NCBI GenBank assembly: GCA_977006965.1
Contig: OZ345355.1
Coordinates: forward strand, 1,674,001-1,738,000
DNA: 64,000 bases
Direction: 5' to 3'
DNA from: Phymatolithon calcareum
Lineage: Eukaryota > Rhodophyta > Florideophyceae > Hapalidiales
Notes under the pieces: model-generated
Database searches by the model: none
Told to the model about the DNA's origin: nothing
Seen by the model: only the letters and a program-made list of their open reading frames with translations
Position numbers and translations under genes: made by a program
Shown here: one piece after another, positions 1 through 10,410 of the stretch
Numbering within the stretch: the stretch's first letter is position 1
How the letters are laid out: the number at the start of each line of letters is the position of its first letter

Positions 1-2663
1 TAGAAGTCGAATTCATCCGTCATCTGTCTCCGACGGCCACAAACCGTTTACTGGATCTAGTTAACAGAAGTTGGCGCGAAGGAACAGTGCCCTCTGCATG
101 GAGAACAGTGCTACTCATCGGCAGACCCAAACCGAATGACCCCACAACCCTCCGGGCAATCTCGTTGTCATCAATCATAAGTCGTATTGCTGAACGCCTC
201 ATCGGACTACGCCTAACGGGGTGGATGGAGTCGAAACTTCACTCCGCACAAGCAGGATTCAGATTATACTGCAGCACCCACGAGCATATAACTGCTATGA
301 CACAGCGCACGGGAGACGCATTCTCCCGCCGGCGGAAATGTGCTGCCCTCTTCGTGGACTTCAGCGCTGCATACCATCGGGTTGTTATACCGGCGTTACT
401 TGCAAAAATGGTGAACTTAAACTGTCCCCCAAATATGATTTGCTGGATGCATTCCTACCTGACGGACCGCCGAGCTCGAGGACGACACATAAACACTGTC
501 GGTCGGTCGCGGGTGCTAGGATGTGGGCTACCGAAAGGGAGCTGTTTATCACCAAACCTCTGGAACTTATACATTTCTAATTTAGATGTTCGCCTCGACG
601 ACCTGGTTCAATTTACTTTCGCAGACGTCACCAGCTTCCATGCCACCGGCGAGACCTGGGAAGATGTTATCTCCAAGCTCAATGAGGCCGCCCAGATCCT
701 CTCCCATCTATGCGGCTATTTGCGGATCAAGATCAATGCGCAGAAATGCACGGTATTGGGATTTGATGCAGGTGGAAGGCCACCACTGGGAATCATTGAC
801 GGCAACGTCAAGATCGACGGAGAGAGAATCAAAGCAGTTCCGGCATATAAGTTCCTCGGAGTTAACGTGGACCAACGACTGAGCTTCAAATTGCACTGCA
901 AGGAAGTGAGTCTGAAACTCCGGTCCAAGACTCGATTCATCCGAGCGCTGGGAGGGACATCTTGGGGCGCCGAGACACCGACGATGGAGGCGTTCCGAAA
1001 GAGCTACTGCGAGCCAGTTGTATTATACGGTGCATCAACCTACGCAGTACATGGCTTCGACTCACACATCAAACAAGTCGAAATCAAACGAAACGACGCA
1101 GCGCGAGCGGCCAGCGGCTGTCTTAAAGCTACGGCGGTTGCTAAGCTTCGGGCACTGACAGGGATGCGTAGCCTGCGGGACATCGGAGAGATGGATGCTA
1201 CTCTTGTTATGGAGAAAACACTTCGACTCGAACCGGGGGCTCCAGTGGCTCGTGCAACCCACTCACGCGAGCTCAAACCAAGGCGCAACGTAGGGTCATG
1301 GCGGGAATCAAGCGCCTATTATCTGGCCGAGAAAGGGATCCTCGCTCTACCACGCAGGGGATTCCACTCGCCAATCGGGAAGGATCGCTCAAGCAACAGG
1401 TTTATGACCTTCATAACGCCTATTTCCGGGAAGGATGAACCGGAGGAGAAGCGCGCCGCCACAGAAGCCTTTATTTTGGAGCGTAATGCAGTGAGAACAG
1501 CGGATATCGAAATAAGGACAGATGGAAGTGTGGGAGAAGTACCGCAAGCTCACGTCTGGGATCTGAATCACGGAGAACGCGTCTCCATAAAATGGGACGA
1601 AGGTTGGTACACCGCGACCTTGAAGAAATTCAACTCTACAGAACATCAGAAACACGACGCAGCGAAACGGTTTGAAGCTCGACACGGCAAGCCGCCGGAG
1701 GTCCTCTTGGTCTACGACGACGGGGACGAGCATGCCTACGAAACGACCCCGACGGCCTCGAAGCAGCGCGTTATCCTATGCGATGAAGATGATGACACAC
1801 TCGACATGTACCGTACAATCCCACCGCAGGTCGGTGGTGCGGGCGTTTTGGTGCTGCGCGGAGAAGAAGCGATACTGGAAGAAGGGCTGTCCGCTGGGGC
1901 CATTGGCTCCTCATTCGACGCCGAGGCTTTTGCGGTCGTACAAGCATTTCAGACAGCATCCAGTCTACCGATATCGCGCGGCAGCACTATCCGATGGTTC
2001 ACCGACAGCAAGAGCTGCATAGACGCACTCAGCGGCCAGCCGCGGATGTTTGGAGAGATGGTTCGGAAACGATGGAATCTTATGGAACAAATCATGGCAC
2101 AGGAGATTCACATAGAAGGCATTTGGATACCGAGTCACTGCGGAGTCCCGAAAAATGAGGCTGCTGATGAGCTCGCGCGCCGGGGAATCTCGGAATCAAG
2201 CCTGCTATCACATCAAGCGGTACCTCTCACCATGGAAGCTGCACGATCCATTATCAAACCGCCTTGTAGAAGCAAACCAGTTACCATCCCGACACTCCCA
2301 GAAGACCTTCACAACTCACATAGACGGGCTGAAGTAATACTCCACCAGCTCATATCTAATTGCTGTCCAATCGTCGCCAGCTTTCACCATGGACACAACG
2401 AGAATGAGCCACTTCCTCACGACCCTATGTGCAAGAAATGCCTGTATGGTGTGAAGGAAACTGTGGAACGTATGATCCTACATTGTTCGGGTCGGGCTGT
2501 TAGTCGACGGAAATTCATCGGCAGAGTTCGGAGCAAAACGGTAGAAGATCTGTGCTGAGAGAAACCCGTGGCGATAATCCAATATTTGAACGAAGAGAAC
2601 TTGCTCGAGAGCAAGTTTAGGCTTTAGCTTAAAAATTGACGTCATCTGCAATAAAGAAAGAAG
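1..2663 (+). mobile_element. LINE-A copy 1, non-LTR retrotransposon with RNase H; 5' end outside window
   Basis: This is the 3' two-thirds or so of a non-LTR retrotransposon. It begins before base 1, codes to 2558, and ends in a short 3' UTR with a GCAATAAAGAAAG tail at about 2648-2662. The second copy at 8228-8798 has the same tail, followed by more GAAA units, which fixes the 3' end. A GAAA microsatellite tail rather than poly(A) is known in several LINE groups. PB2 sequence begins about 10 bases downstream, so this LINE probably inserted next to or into PB2. Confidence 0.85.
3..2558 (+). CDS. LINE-A ORF2: reverse transcriptase, RNase H with Tudor-like insert, C-terminal zinc motif (5' partial)
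   Basis: The frame is open from the first bases, so the protein starts upstream of the window. It encodes the retrotransposon's reverse transcriptase and RNase H. RT fingers and palm are at about 90-900. The catalytic box at 618-629 reads FADV, where an active enzyme has Y/FxDD, so this copy is probably dead as a polymerase. RNase H acidic residues are visible: D at 1521, E at 1923, D at 2004 and D at 2166, the last in the NEAADELA motif. Between the first and second lies an extra segment of about 100 residues (1536-1830) with a VSIKWDEGWYTATLKKF run and a VYDDGDEH run, which looks like a Tudor/PWWP-type fold. The C-terminal CX2C motif is at 2430-2441. The matching histidine is arginine here (2469) but intact in the copy at 8.2 kb. 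There are no internal stops. Confidence 0.85.
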   Translation, partial: EVEFIRHLSPTATNRLLDLVNRSWREGTVPSAWRTVLLIGRPKPNDPTTLRAISLSSIISRIAERLIGLRLTGWMESKLHSAQAGFRLYCSTHEHITAMTQRTGDAFSRRRKCAALFVDFSAAYHRVVIPALLAKMVNLNCPPNMICWMHSYLTDRRARGRHINTVGRSRVLGCGLPKGSCLSPNLWNLYISNLDVRLDDLVQFTFADVTSFHATGETWEDVISKLNEAAQILSHLCGYLRIKINAQKCTVLGFDAGGRPPLGIIDGNVKIDGERIKAVPAYKFLGVNVDQRLSFKLHCKEVSLKLRSKTRFIRALGGTSWGAETPTMEAFRKSYCEPVVLYGASTYAVHGFDSHIKQVEIKRNDAARAASGCLKATAVAKLRALTGMRSLRDIGEMDATLVMEKTLRLEPGAPVARATHSRELKPRRNVGSWRESSAYYLAEKGILALPRRGFHSPIGKDRSSNRFMTFITPISGKDEPEEKRAATEAFILERNAVRTADIEIRTDGSVGEVPQAHVWDLNHGERVSIKWDEGWYTATLKKFNSTEHQKHDAAKRFEARHGKPPEVLLVYDDGDEHAYETTPTASKQRVILCDEDDDTLDMYRTIPPQVGGAGVLVLRGEEAILEEGLSAGAIGSSFDAEAFAVVQAFQTASSLPISRGSTIRWFTDSKSCIDALSGQPRMFGEMVRKRWNLMEQIMAQEIHIEGIWIPSHCGVPKNEAADELARRGISESSLLSHQAVPLTMEAARSIIKPPCRSKPVTIPTLPEDLHNSHRRAEVILHQLISNCCPIVASFHHGHNENEPLPHDPMCKKCLYGVKETVERMILHCSGRAVSRRKFIGRVRSKTVEDLC

Positions 2664-2671
2664 CCAAATAA

Positions 2672-3904
2672 CGTGAGCGGTATAGTTCAGAAGGTACTCG
2701 CGGCAAAAGTCAATGGTCGCGCGAGCATGTCACTTCGCGTGAAATGGGTCCTAATTCGTCATCCTTTGAAAAAGACTGAGATTAAAACAGTCATTATTCT
2801 CAACGTCAAGACAGGGAACGCTGATGATGACATTTAAGACGCTCACCAGCTTGAACCGCGCCAAAACGGAGAAGCGCAGTACCGCCCAGGCTTGCTTACT
2901 GTACTCATGTTCGCCAATCTTCATCGCGAAACGCCCGCTTATCGTCTACAGTCACGATCACATGCGCGTCAGGACACAGAAGCTTCGATACAACGTTCAG
3001 AAGCTCTAATTTTAGGCTCTCTCGCGAACGTCTTGCAGGGCCCTTGGGACCAACAATTGCACCGGGAACTTGATGTCATCACGCCCGACCGCGAGCCGAA
3101 TACTGGCGCTCATGGGGTGCCATGGTAAAAGAAGAAAGCTCTATTTTCGTTTGAGGGACGATGTTCCTTCGCTAAGCTGAGAAAAAAGGGACCAAAAGAG
3201 ACTACAATGGCAGAGCTGATTAAGTTGTTCGAAATACTCATCCCAATGGCAAGGTTTGAGTTCATCGCTGAGAGCACTTTCTGAAATTCTACCAGGCCGA
3301 CGAAGTATCTCCCCGGCCCTTTTCTTCCAAACTGCGATGCCGTTTGCAGAATACCTCCCTTGGAATTCCATCAGCGTGCAACCAAGGGGAAAGGCTACTT
3401 GCAGTTCGCGCAGTACCGCTCTGTCAAGGATTACTTTGAATCCTGAGTTTTCCCATCCGCGATTCTAGTGGGCGTTTCGTGAGCTGCACAAAGGTAGGTA
3501 GCATCAGAGGAAGCCTCGCCCATATCTTCGGAAGTCTGTGGGGCTTTTAAAAAACTTGAATAATAAAAAAAGTACCGTTCTGTCGATGCCGTGAGAAAGC
3601 CCACTGTGTCAAAGAGATTTTGAAGGCGAAATGGCCCACGGCTTAGCAGTTCTGTGTTGTCTTGTGGCCGCATACTCCTGTATAGGGCACATTATAAGTG
3701 CGAATTCATAGTTGACTAGTGTTGAATGTGCAGAGATTCAATAAGTGCGCCTACAGTTCATAGGGGATATCAAACTCTTCTGGCAATTTTCGTGGTTGTT
3801 AGCTGGAACTTATTCTCTGGTGCCCATGCAGAGTGTCAGCAGCACATGAGGCAGCGAAGGTATTCTGATGTGCCGGGCGAGCAACTCACCGATAACATAT
3901 GACG
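2672..3904 (+). mobile_element. PB2 copy 1, decayed PiggyBac-like element (5' and central part)
   Basis: The sequence is collinear with the minus-strand copy at 43832-45746 and the fragment at 61236-61645. It starts in the conserved HRVKW coding stretch near 2735 and passes the KETTMAELIKLFEILI transposase run at about 3200-3250. It resumes after a LINE insertion at 3585 and continues to about 3904. The region encodes the N-terminal half of a PiggyBac-like transposase, similar in order to the better-preserved PB1 at 58.5-60.6 kb, but it is broken by many stops and frameshifts. Homology to the PB2 3' end reappears at about 5560-5690, after a SINE and a MULE insertion. Confidence 0.6.
3426..3570 (+). 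mobile_element. LINE-G, 5'-truncated 3' end with 14-bp target duplication
   Basis: This 145-bp fragment equals the 3' UTR of LINE-G at 39978-40619. It includes the GGTAGGTAGCA block, a hairpin and a GCTTTTAAAAAACTTG end. It is flanked by AGTACCGCTCTGTC (3412-3425) and AGTACCGTTCTGTC (3571-3584), one mismatch in 14, which marks it as a target-primed insertion into PB2. It has no coding content. Confidence 0.8.
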
Positions 3905-3909
3905 CGCGC

Positions 3910-4052
3910 GTTTGTTTGTTTGTTTGTTTATTGCAGGTTATTCGAATTACACAAAGTGTACACTATTCAACATCTAGGGGTCCTCCAAATGTTCCTGATA
4001 TGGATCCATTCCTGGTACTCGCGTATCTGCTTCGCGCTAGATGAGTGCGGAT
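3910..4052 (-). mobile_element. SINE1 fragment (3' part)
   Basis: On the minus strand the fragment ends in TGCAATAAA followed by about four CAAA units (plus strand 3910-3935). About 140 bp match the 3' body of the tRNA-headed SINE at 35415-35712, including the ATGGATCCAT block and an ATCTAGG block. The tRNA-like head is missing, so this is a 5'-truncated copy. It sits inside the PB2 remnant. Confidence 0.6.
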
Positions 4053-4234
4053 GTCATGATGACTACATTTGTTGAGCATAACAACTGCAGCGTTGGCATA
4101 TTCAAGACCTCGACTCTCGTGTGCTCAACACGTAATAGGATTGACAGCGGCACAATATACATGACGACAAAGCATTGGAATTATTTATTTATTTTTATTC
4201 TTTTCTCGAAAAGTGTCGAGAATAAATAATTTAT

Positions 4235-5283
4235 GAGGAAATTCACTACATGGCCACCAAAAATTGGCAAAATTCACTACATGGCCATCTCTAGCCAAAT
4301 ATACTACTTATCCGTTACGAATACGACGGCGCTCTGTAAGCACGTTGTCGTGTTCCTCTGCAACGCTCAATACACAACACTCCCGCAGTAACCACTCCGA
4401 AATCATGGAAAGAAGAAGCTCGTTCTACAGGTGGGCGTCTACGCTGGATCAAGCTTTGACGACGTTGTCAAGGTCGTGATCTCCTACAACACGAAAAGCA
4501 CCAGGAAAAAGTCGTCCGAGCGGAGAAGCTGCTTGTGGAGCCCGAGGTCATCGAAAGTGGCGCGCTCAGCTGTGTTGTTCGCATTGAAGAAACACCATTC
4601 TATGTGGCAGCTAGTAGCAACTACCGCGCTACATTCACCTTTCGTTGCCTTGAAGAGCCCTAAGGACATGTAGCCACGTCGTCGCTGCACATTTGTACGC
4701 TTCCAGGCGCTTGGTGCAACATCGGGTGTCGTTCGACCCGTGGAACAAGCACTGCTTCGGGGACGTATGGATGTTCAGAACGTGGGCCAAACAGCATACG
4801 GGCAGTATCACGCGTGTTGCAGGCACTGGAGACCAGTTCGTACAGGATGATTTGATGCCGTTTGACCACGTGGCTAAGCCGGGCCGCAAGCGCAAGAAGC
4901 CCTACTTGCCGTCCGAAATGAGGGCCCGTCACTGCTCGTGCGGAAACACTGGTCACTTTTCGCAGGCATGCGGGAGACCCAACATTCACAACGTCGTCGA
5001 GGCGAAACGAACACATATCGACAAAGCGGCTCAGTCCATGATTATCGACCTTACCGCCTGCGATGACGGAGATGCTACTTGCGACGGGGATCTAAAGCGT
5101 AGAGAGTAGCGCGCGTAATAAATTTTACTGTCCCATAGATTGCTTTGACAAACGGATGAGTAGTAGTTTTGCCTAGAGTGAGTTATGATCGTACTCTTGG
5201 TTAGGGGTGAGTAGTAGATATGGCTAGAGATGGCCATGTAGTGAATTTTGCCAATTTTTGGTGGCCATGTAGTGAATTTCCTC
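4235..5283 (+). mobile_element. MULE copy A, 1049-bp Mutator-like element with 10-bp target duplication
   Basis: Terminal inverted repeats of about 80 bp (4235-4314 and 5204-5283) begin GAGGAAATTCACTACATGGC. Within each, the motif ATTCACTACATGGCCA occurs twice. The 10-bp flanks are identical: AATAATTTAT at 4225-4234 and 5284-5293. Long TIRs plus a 9-10 bp duplication are the signature of Mutator-like elements. A related copy lies at 57135-58165 and a 147-bp derivative at 51441-51587. The only gene inside is the SWIM/zinc-knuckle reading frame; no DDE transposase domain is visible. Confidence 0.9.
4405..5109 (+). pseudogene. SWIM/CCHC zinc-knuckle protein of MULE copy A, frameshifted
   Basis: The predicted protein is about 235 residues. 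It resembles only the C-terminal part of MULE transposases: a SWIM-like zinc-binding stretch (about 4640-4700) followed by a CCHC knuckle (CSCGNTGHFSQAC, about 4927-4965) and an acidic tail ending DLKRRE. Compared with copy B, the start is frameshifted a few codons after the ATG at 4405, and the SWIM region has a stop near 4670. The last 138 residues, from 4693, are open. SWIM and knuckle domains bind DNA or RNA in MULE proteins; the role of this stand-alone form is unknown. Confidence 0.6.
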
Positions 5284-5293
5284 AATAATTTAT

Positions 5294-5700
5294 TGTTGAA
5301 CGCAGAAGCAATAAATTATTGTATTCAAGTTCAGTGAGGTATAAATAACTGGTTATTCCCCGAATTATTGGATCCTTCTTGCTACTTTCTGTCGCGATAG
5401 AATAACCGGATCGAAAAAATGAGGAGTCCGATACAATAATTGTCGCAACCACGACGATCTCAATAAATACAATAAATATTCGAGACTCAGGAATAAATTA
5501 TTGGAAAAATAATTTAAATAATTACAATAGCAATTATTTTTTCCAATGCTTTGCATGACGAGCTCGATAGCGAGTAGCCTTCATGTGCAAAAAATTAAAT
5601 GAATCTTATTCCTAAAATGATGGAAAAGTGCCTCTCAATTGAGGTAAAATTTCCGTCAAATAGACACTAGCGCGGCTATGGCGCATATGCAAATGCATTC
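5294..5700 (+). repeat. AT-rich stretch with PB2 3' end (5560-5690)
   Basis: Bases 5560-5690 match, in opposite orientation, the end of the PB2 copy at 43838-43990. The shared features are the block around CATGTGCAAAAAAT, a CTCAATTGAG palindrome and the TTTCCGTCAAATAGACA block. It is therefore the far end of PB2 copy 1, separated from its body by the SINE and the MULE. The AT-rich part before 5560 shows no gene. Confidence 0.5.
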
Positions 5701-7505
5701 ATGCTTTTTCTCAATTTTACTGAAACTGAGGAGCCAAATTTTGTCTCTATTGAAACATGGACACTTAGGCCACTTTTTAAGTATCGACACAGAGGCGCCG
5801 ATTTTAGATTTATTGAGCGGGATCGACAATGAAAATATTTTGAAATAGTACTTAGAATGCACTGATTGTGGGAAGATGATCGTGGCCTCACTCGTGCGCC
5901 CCTTCTTCAAGGCACTTAGTTGTCAACGATCCGGCGTATTCTACGGATCCTGGGCACTCCCATTTCTTATTTTCATAAGATAAGTGGGATGTGCAACAGG
6001 GTAATGCAGCCGAGGCGTCTCATTCTACATCTCATTGCCAGCAAGAAGAAACACAAAAAACGAAGATAAATATGAGAATGGGAACTGATGGGACACGCCT
6101 CGGCTGCATGAAGCGGTCTATAGAGCTTTCATAGCGTTGTGGAAATTTTGTGGGACATGGGATTGATGGTCTAGAAGCGTAATCACACATGCGCGGGCCA
6201 CAACAGTGGCTGACTCAATTTCCGTTCCGACGGACTTGAGCGTACATTGAAGAAAAGAGAGTCACTGGGTAGCATCGAAACTAGAACGTTTTGCGGAGCA
6301 GATTCTGACGCCTGAAAATCCCCGTTTTCCGTAATATGTAGAATAAGTTGGATCCTTTTCACAAGTACATAGAACTGATCAGGCCAAACTGGGAATGGTT
6401 CTCTTCAAGTTATTAAGACGGGACGGCCGAGAGGAAAGTCATCAAACGTGGAAACTGCACTAAGTTAAGTCCTTGCCAGGCTTCAGGCAGATACGGGTTC
6501 GTGGACAAACTGAATCCACTTAGTTGAACTGAAGCATCTTTTATTAGTGTACCGAGGGGCCAATAAAAACGCAGTCATCTCCACAAAGTGGAGTTATTAT
6601 CTCGTCGAGGCCGCAATATGGTTCAGGAGTAGGTTTCGGTACTGGGCCCCGTCCACTCGCAAACCATTACAGACACGCCGGAATCAATCGTTGGTGACGT
6701 ACCTGGACGAGACGAGAATGCCGCAGACAACTTGCTAAAGATACGATAGAATGGAAGAAACTTAGGCCCTGGAATCGCTGCGAGCACCAATACGGGAAAA
6801 GGCAAAATGAATGAATAAATGCTGCTGCTTGACGTCTAGTGGAACCTCATGATGTTCATGAAATTCATTTCACTTTCGTCTGTACCTCTTCGAAAGTATT
6901 TCCTGACTTCGGGCTGGTGGCAATGTTGCAACGCCTCATAATAGTCCTCATTGCACTTTGATTTAATCATTCAATGACAACTGCTCCTGCATGCTTAGCA
7001 TACCTTGTCAAAAAGACATTCGAATTTTTAAATATGTAGAGGCGGCTAAGCCGTTCCTTCACCAAAGCAAGTCCTGCTTACAGAGGGATCTTCTTTAGAA
7101 TTCGATTTTTGCGTCCGCACTACAACTTTCGAAAAGTCCGCAATTCCAGTCCAAAATATTTTCACTGATAATAAGGACGCGGCACATTTCTGGCGTGACT
7201 GCTGTGCTCATCTATGGGACATTTTTCTCATAACTATTTTTAGTTTTCGGAATTGGAATTGCTTTTCAACCAAACTTTCCGTGATGTTTCCCTTCTGTCT
7301 CCCGATGTGGTAATTCTCCTATATTTTCTGGTCCTCTGTATGTCTTTACTTATTCTCCCATGAATCCAGGAAAATAGTGTGTTAGGGAATCAGCGTCTAG
7401 GAATTCTGGTCTGTTACTCTTTCTAAATTCTAAAAGGACTCCTGGGAAGCACGACTATCACGATTCTCTTCGTTGTTCCACTCGAAATCCTCTTTCTGTT
7501 AAGCT
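5701..7505. other. no gene recognised; one 15-bp inverted repeat
   Basis: No convincing coding region is visible on either strand. The only structure I see is the inverted repeat ATGCAGCCGAGGCGT at 6004-6018 and its complement at 6095-6109, with a 76-base spacer. This may be a remnant of a small inverted-repeat element. Confidence 0.4.
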
Positions 7506-7934
7506 TCAAACGCTTTGTGGCAAAAATACATCTGGGCTATAGTCAGGAGAGTCGTCAATTATAAAATTGCGCCTCCGGTCATGCTCAGCTTGACGAATCA
7601 TTAGACGCGAAGTGATCGGAAGCTCTGTGTTGTTACCTTCACCGTCGCTGGAAGCAATTTTATCAGCCCCACTCTCAGAGCCAATTTGCTCCTGCAGACT
7701 GGATTCCACCTCTAATTCGAACCTCCCATTGCTTAGGAACGACCTCCCCACAACAGGGTGGCAGCGCAGAATGTGCTCTGGCATTATAAGGATAGTTCCT
7801 ATATCAATTGTCGAGAGTACGCTAATAAGCTCATTGCTGCCGTATTCGCGGTCACAAGTGAGAACAAGACCGTGCAAACTTTGTTTTCCCCGGCCTTCAA
7901 TCATGTTGCCGATAAGTTTGGATACATTCGTCAA
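7506..7934 (-). pseudogene. DDE transposase fragment, possibly PiggyBac-like
   Basis: An open stretch of 142 codons includes GLVLTCDREYGSNELISVL followed by a predicted beta-strand and RCHPVVG. This arrangement, a hydrophobic strand ending in D with aromatic-x-S a few residues on, resembles the second catalytic aspartate region of PiggyBac-like and related DDE transposases; compare CADSYFAS in PB1 at 59.3 kb. The rest is low-complexity and acidic. Upstream on the same strand (7935-8225) fragments in other frames may be the earlier part of the protein. The family assignment is tentative. Confidence 0.35.
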
Positions 7935-8227
7935 TTGACTTGCCCCCTGCGGTGAAATCGGACCATGAGCGTCACGCGAAACAAAGCGTCATCCACTGCC
8001 CCAGCTCTATGCCCCTCTTTGTCCGCCTTTCGATTGCTCAAGGATTTTACTTGATTGTCATGTGCTCTTGTGCCGTATAAGTCATCATGTAGAGTGGCAA
8101 GCGTATGGTTTGGGGTCAAAAAAACTCTGCACGACATTTTAAATGCCGCTCGCTCAAAAGTGTTGAGATATTGCGTACTGTCTCTTTAAGCTCCCCACGT
8201 GGTCGCATGTAAGTCTCCTTGACCAGT

Positions 8228-8798
8228 ACAGGAGATTCACATAGAAGGCATTTGGATACCGAGTCACTGCGGAGTCCCGAAAAATGAGGCTGCTGATGAG
8301 CTCGCGCGCCGGGGAATCTCGGAATCAAGCCTGCTATCACATCAAGCGGTACCTCTCACCATGGAAGCGGCACGATCCATTATCAAACCGCCTTGTAGAA
8401 GCAAACCAGTTACCATCCCGACACTCCCGGAAGACCTACGCATCTCACATAGACGGGCTGAGGTAATACTCCACCAGCTCATAACTAATTGCTGTCCAAT
8501 CGTCGCCAGCTTTCACCATGGACACAACGAGAATGAGCCACTTCCTCACGACCCAATGTGCAAGAAATGCCCGTATGGTGTGAAGGAGACTGTGGAACAT
8601 ATGATCCTACATTGTTCGGGTCGGGCTGTTAGTCGACGGAAATTCATCGGCAGAGTTCGGAGCAAAACGGTAGAAGATCTGTGCAGAGAGAAACCCGTAG
8701 CGATAATCCAATATTTGAACGAAGAGAACTTGCTCGAGAGCAAGTTTAGGCGTTAACTTAAAAATTGACGTCATCTGCAATAAAGAAAGAAAGAAAGA
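8228..8798 (+). mobile_element. LINE-A copy 2, 5'-truncated, with RNase H end and zinc motif
   Basis: This is a near-exact copy of 2099-2660. It begins in the RNase H domain at the codons for QEIHIEGIWIPSHCG, stays open to the stop ending at 8756, and ends in GCAATAAAGAAAGAAAGAAAG. Abrupt 5' truncation with an intact 3' end is the normal product of LINE integration. Its CX2CX9HX4C motif is complete (CKKC then VEHMILHC), unlike copy 1, where the histidine has changed. I found no clear target duplication. Confidence 0.85.
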
Positions 8799-9733
8799 GT
8801 ATGCCAGAATGCGTGTGCTTATAAATCTTATTCTTTCCAGCGAAAGGAAAATGCTCCAAAGGTCGCTCTGTATATCGATCGTTTTCTCAAAACTCAAGCC
8901 CGTTAAATGAGATAAAAGAAGAATGCCTAAGTACTGATAGAGGTCACGCATTCGAATGGGTTCCGCTTCAGTAGAACGTAGAGCTATCCATTCATTCATC
9001 CAAATCTTGCAATGTCGCAGCAAATCTCCACAACAGAGGACGACGCGGTCCACGGGACTTGATGCTAACTATTGAGCCGGCAGTTCAATCTTTTGTTTCT
9101 CTATAGCAGACATGGAGAGAAGGTTTGCTTTATGCGACAGAAAGACATTACTAAACTCCTCCTCTTGCATTATACCATGTGACTGTGGGGTGCGCATTTT
9201 CCACCCATGCGATGCGTCACCTTCTCGAGTCACTTCAGAACGCCCTCCTCTATCACGAGTTGTGCGTGGTCTTCCTCGCGATCCCCTTCCATGACTTCTC
9301 CCTACACGCTGAAAGCTATCAGCCATGGAGATGTTACTGCCTTCGCCGGAACAAGCGGGGATGATCGTGCGGAGTACAGACAAAAGCTCGGCATTTCTCA
9401 TTACTTTATTTTACTGCTTTTCTATTGCATTCCACTGCTCTGCACGCAGAATCCATCACGCACGGCTGACATTGCGCTCACCATTGCTCTCTTTCGTGGG
9501 AGCTTCTAGACCTCATGCAAATACAATCTATATGAAATGATATGCTCCAGCTACAACAGCGCCACAAAATCAGTTGAAATCTTCGAAATGCCATTACATC
9601 ATTCTTCGACTAGTGTCTTTTTCATTGCGTGCTTCGGTACTGGTCCTACATGAAGTCAGGGTTCACGTTTGCACTTCGTATAACAAGCAGTGATAGCAAG
9701 TTCAAGGATTGTTGATATCCCAGCAACTAGTTG

Positions 9734-9759
9734 CAAATGACCACTGCAGTGGTCATTTG
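9734..9759. repeat. 26-bp perfect palindrome
   Basis: The sequence reads identically on both strands, centred on CTGCAG at 9744-9749. Nearby, GATATCCC (about 9714) and GGGATATC (about 9768) form a wider pair around the same centre, so the DNA could extrude a longer imperfect hairpin. Confidence 0.8.
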
Positions 9760-9863
9760 GAACAGTAGGGATATCTTCGGGAATTGCGTAACTGTTCTTG
9801 ACGCAATTCCATTGGCTGTTCCGAAGTCCTACACTGCAGATATTTTTCAATTAATAACTGTCT

Positions 9864-9909
9864 TGTTTCAACTAAATCAGAGCGCGCGCTCTGATTTAGT
9901 TGAAACAAT
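9864..9909. repeat. 46-bp perfect palindrome
   Basis: Two 23-base arms meet without a spacer at 9886/9887, in GCGCGC. They run out through CTCTGATTTAGTTGAAAC on the right and its complement on the left. There is no mismatch. I see no target duplication around it. Confidence 0.9.
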
Positions 9910-10273
9910 TGGAGCCTGTCGAGGACGGTGGATTTGATTGGATGAGGTCGACATGATTGCGACCAATTGGCTGAGGTGGTATATAATTCTTATCATTGCA
10001 AGCAAAGTACCAGCCTAATATAGGCATTCTCGGACGCAATGATGGCATCAGTATTAGACTCGTATTGGGTATGCTAATTACAAGAAGGGTACTGCATATT
10101 TTTGAAAGGTGCAAGCCCACGTTTGAAAAATACAGAGCGAGACATTTCATCTCTGGACTTATCAGTGATTACAGTAAATGGCATGTCGTGTTCGCTTTTG
10201 TAGTATACTCTGAAAATGACAGAAAATGTTTTCTAGGTTCTGAAATTTAGTAAGTATTAGAATTCTTTGTACC

Positions 10274-10410
10274 TGTCGAGATTCAGCATGGGGACTAGAG
10301 CGTGTTCGTGCTATTCCACGTGGATCAGCGCGAGGTAGAAGGCCTGGTGGTATAAATTGCCCTCAACATTTATTGCGTGTATTACAGTGGCAATCATTAG
10401 ACTGATTTCG
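10274..10410 (+). repeat. 5' LTR of copia-like element
   Basis: It starts TGTCGAGATTCAGCATGGGG and is the same length as the right copy at 15577-15713. The two share long blocks, such as TATTCCACGTGGA and GTGTATTACAGT, with scattered substitutions, so the element is not recent. Confidence 0.8.

Larger units (their letters stand above)
8799..10273. other. no gene recognised; palindrome-rich
   Basis: Several short reading frames overlap here but none resembles a known protein. The stretch 9700-9910 contains a cluster of hairpins, the strongest listed separately. Confidence 0.4.

Noticed and set aside
3905-3935. GTTT tetranucleotide run as a simple microsatellite
   Set aside because: The adjoining 120 bp match the body of SINE1 at 35.4 kb, so the run is the SINE tail.
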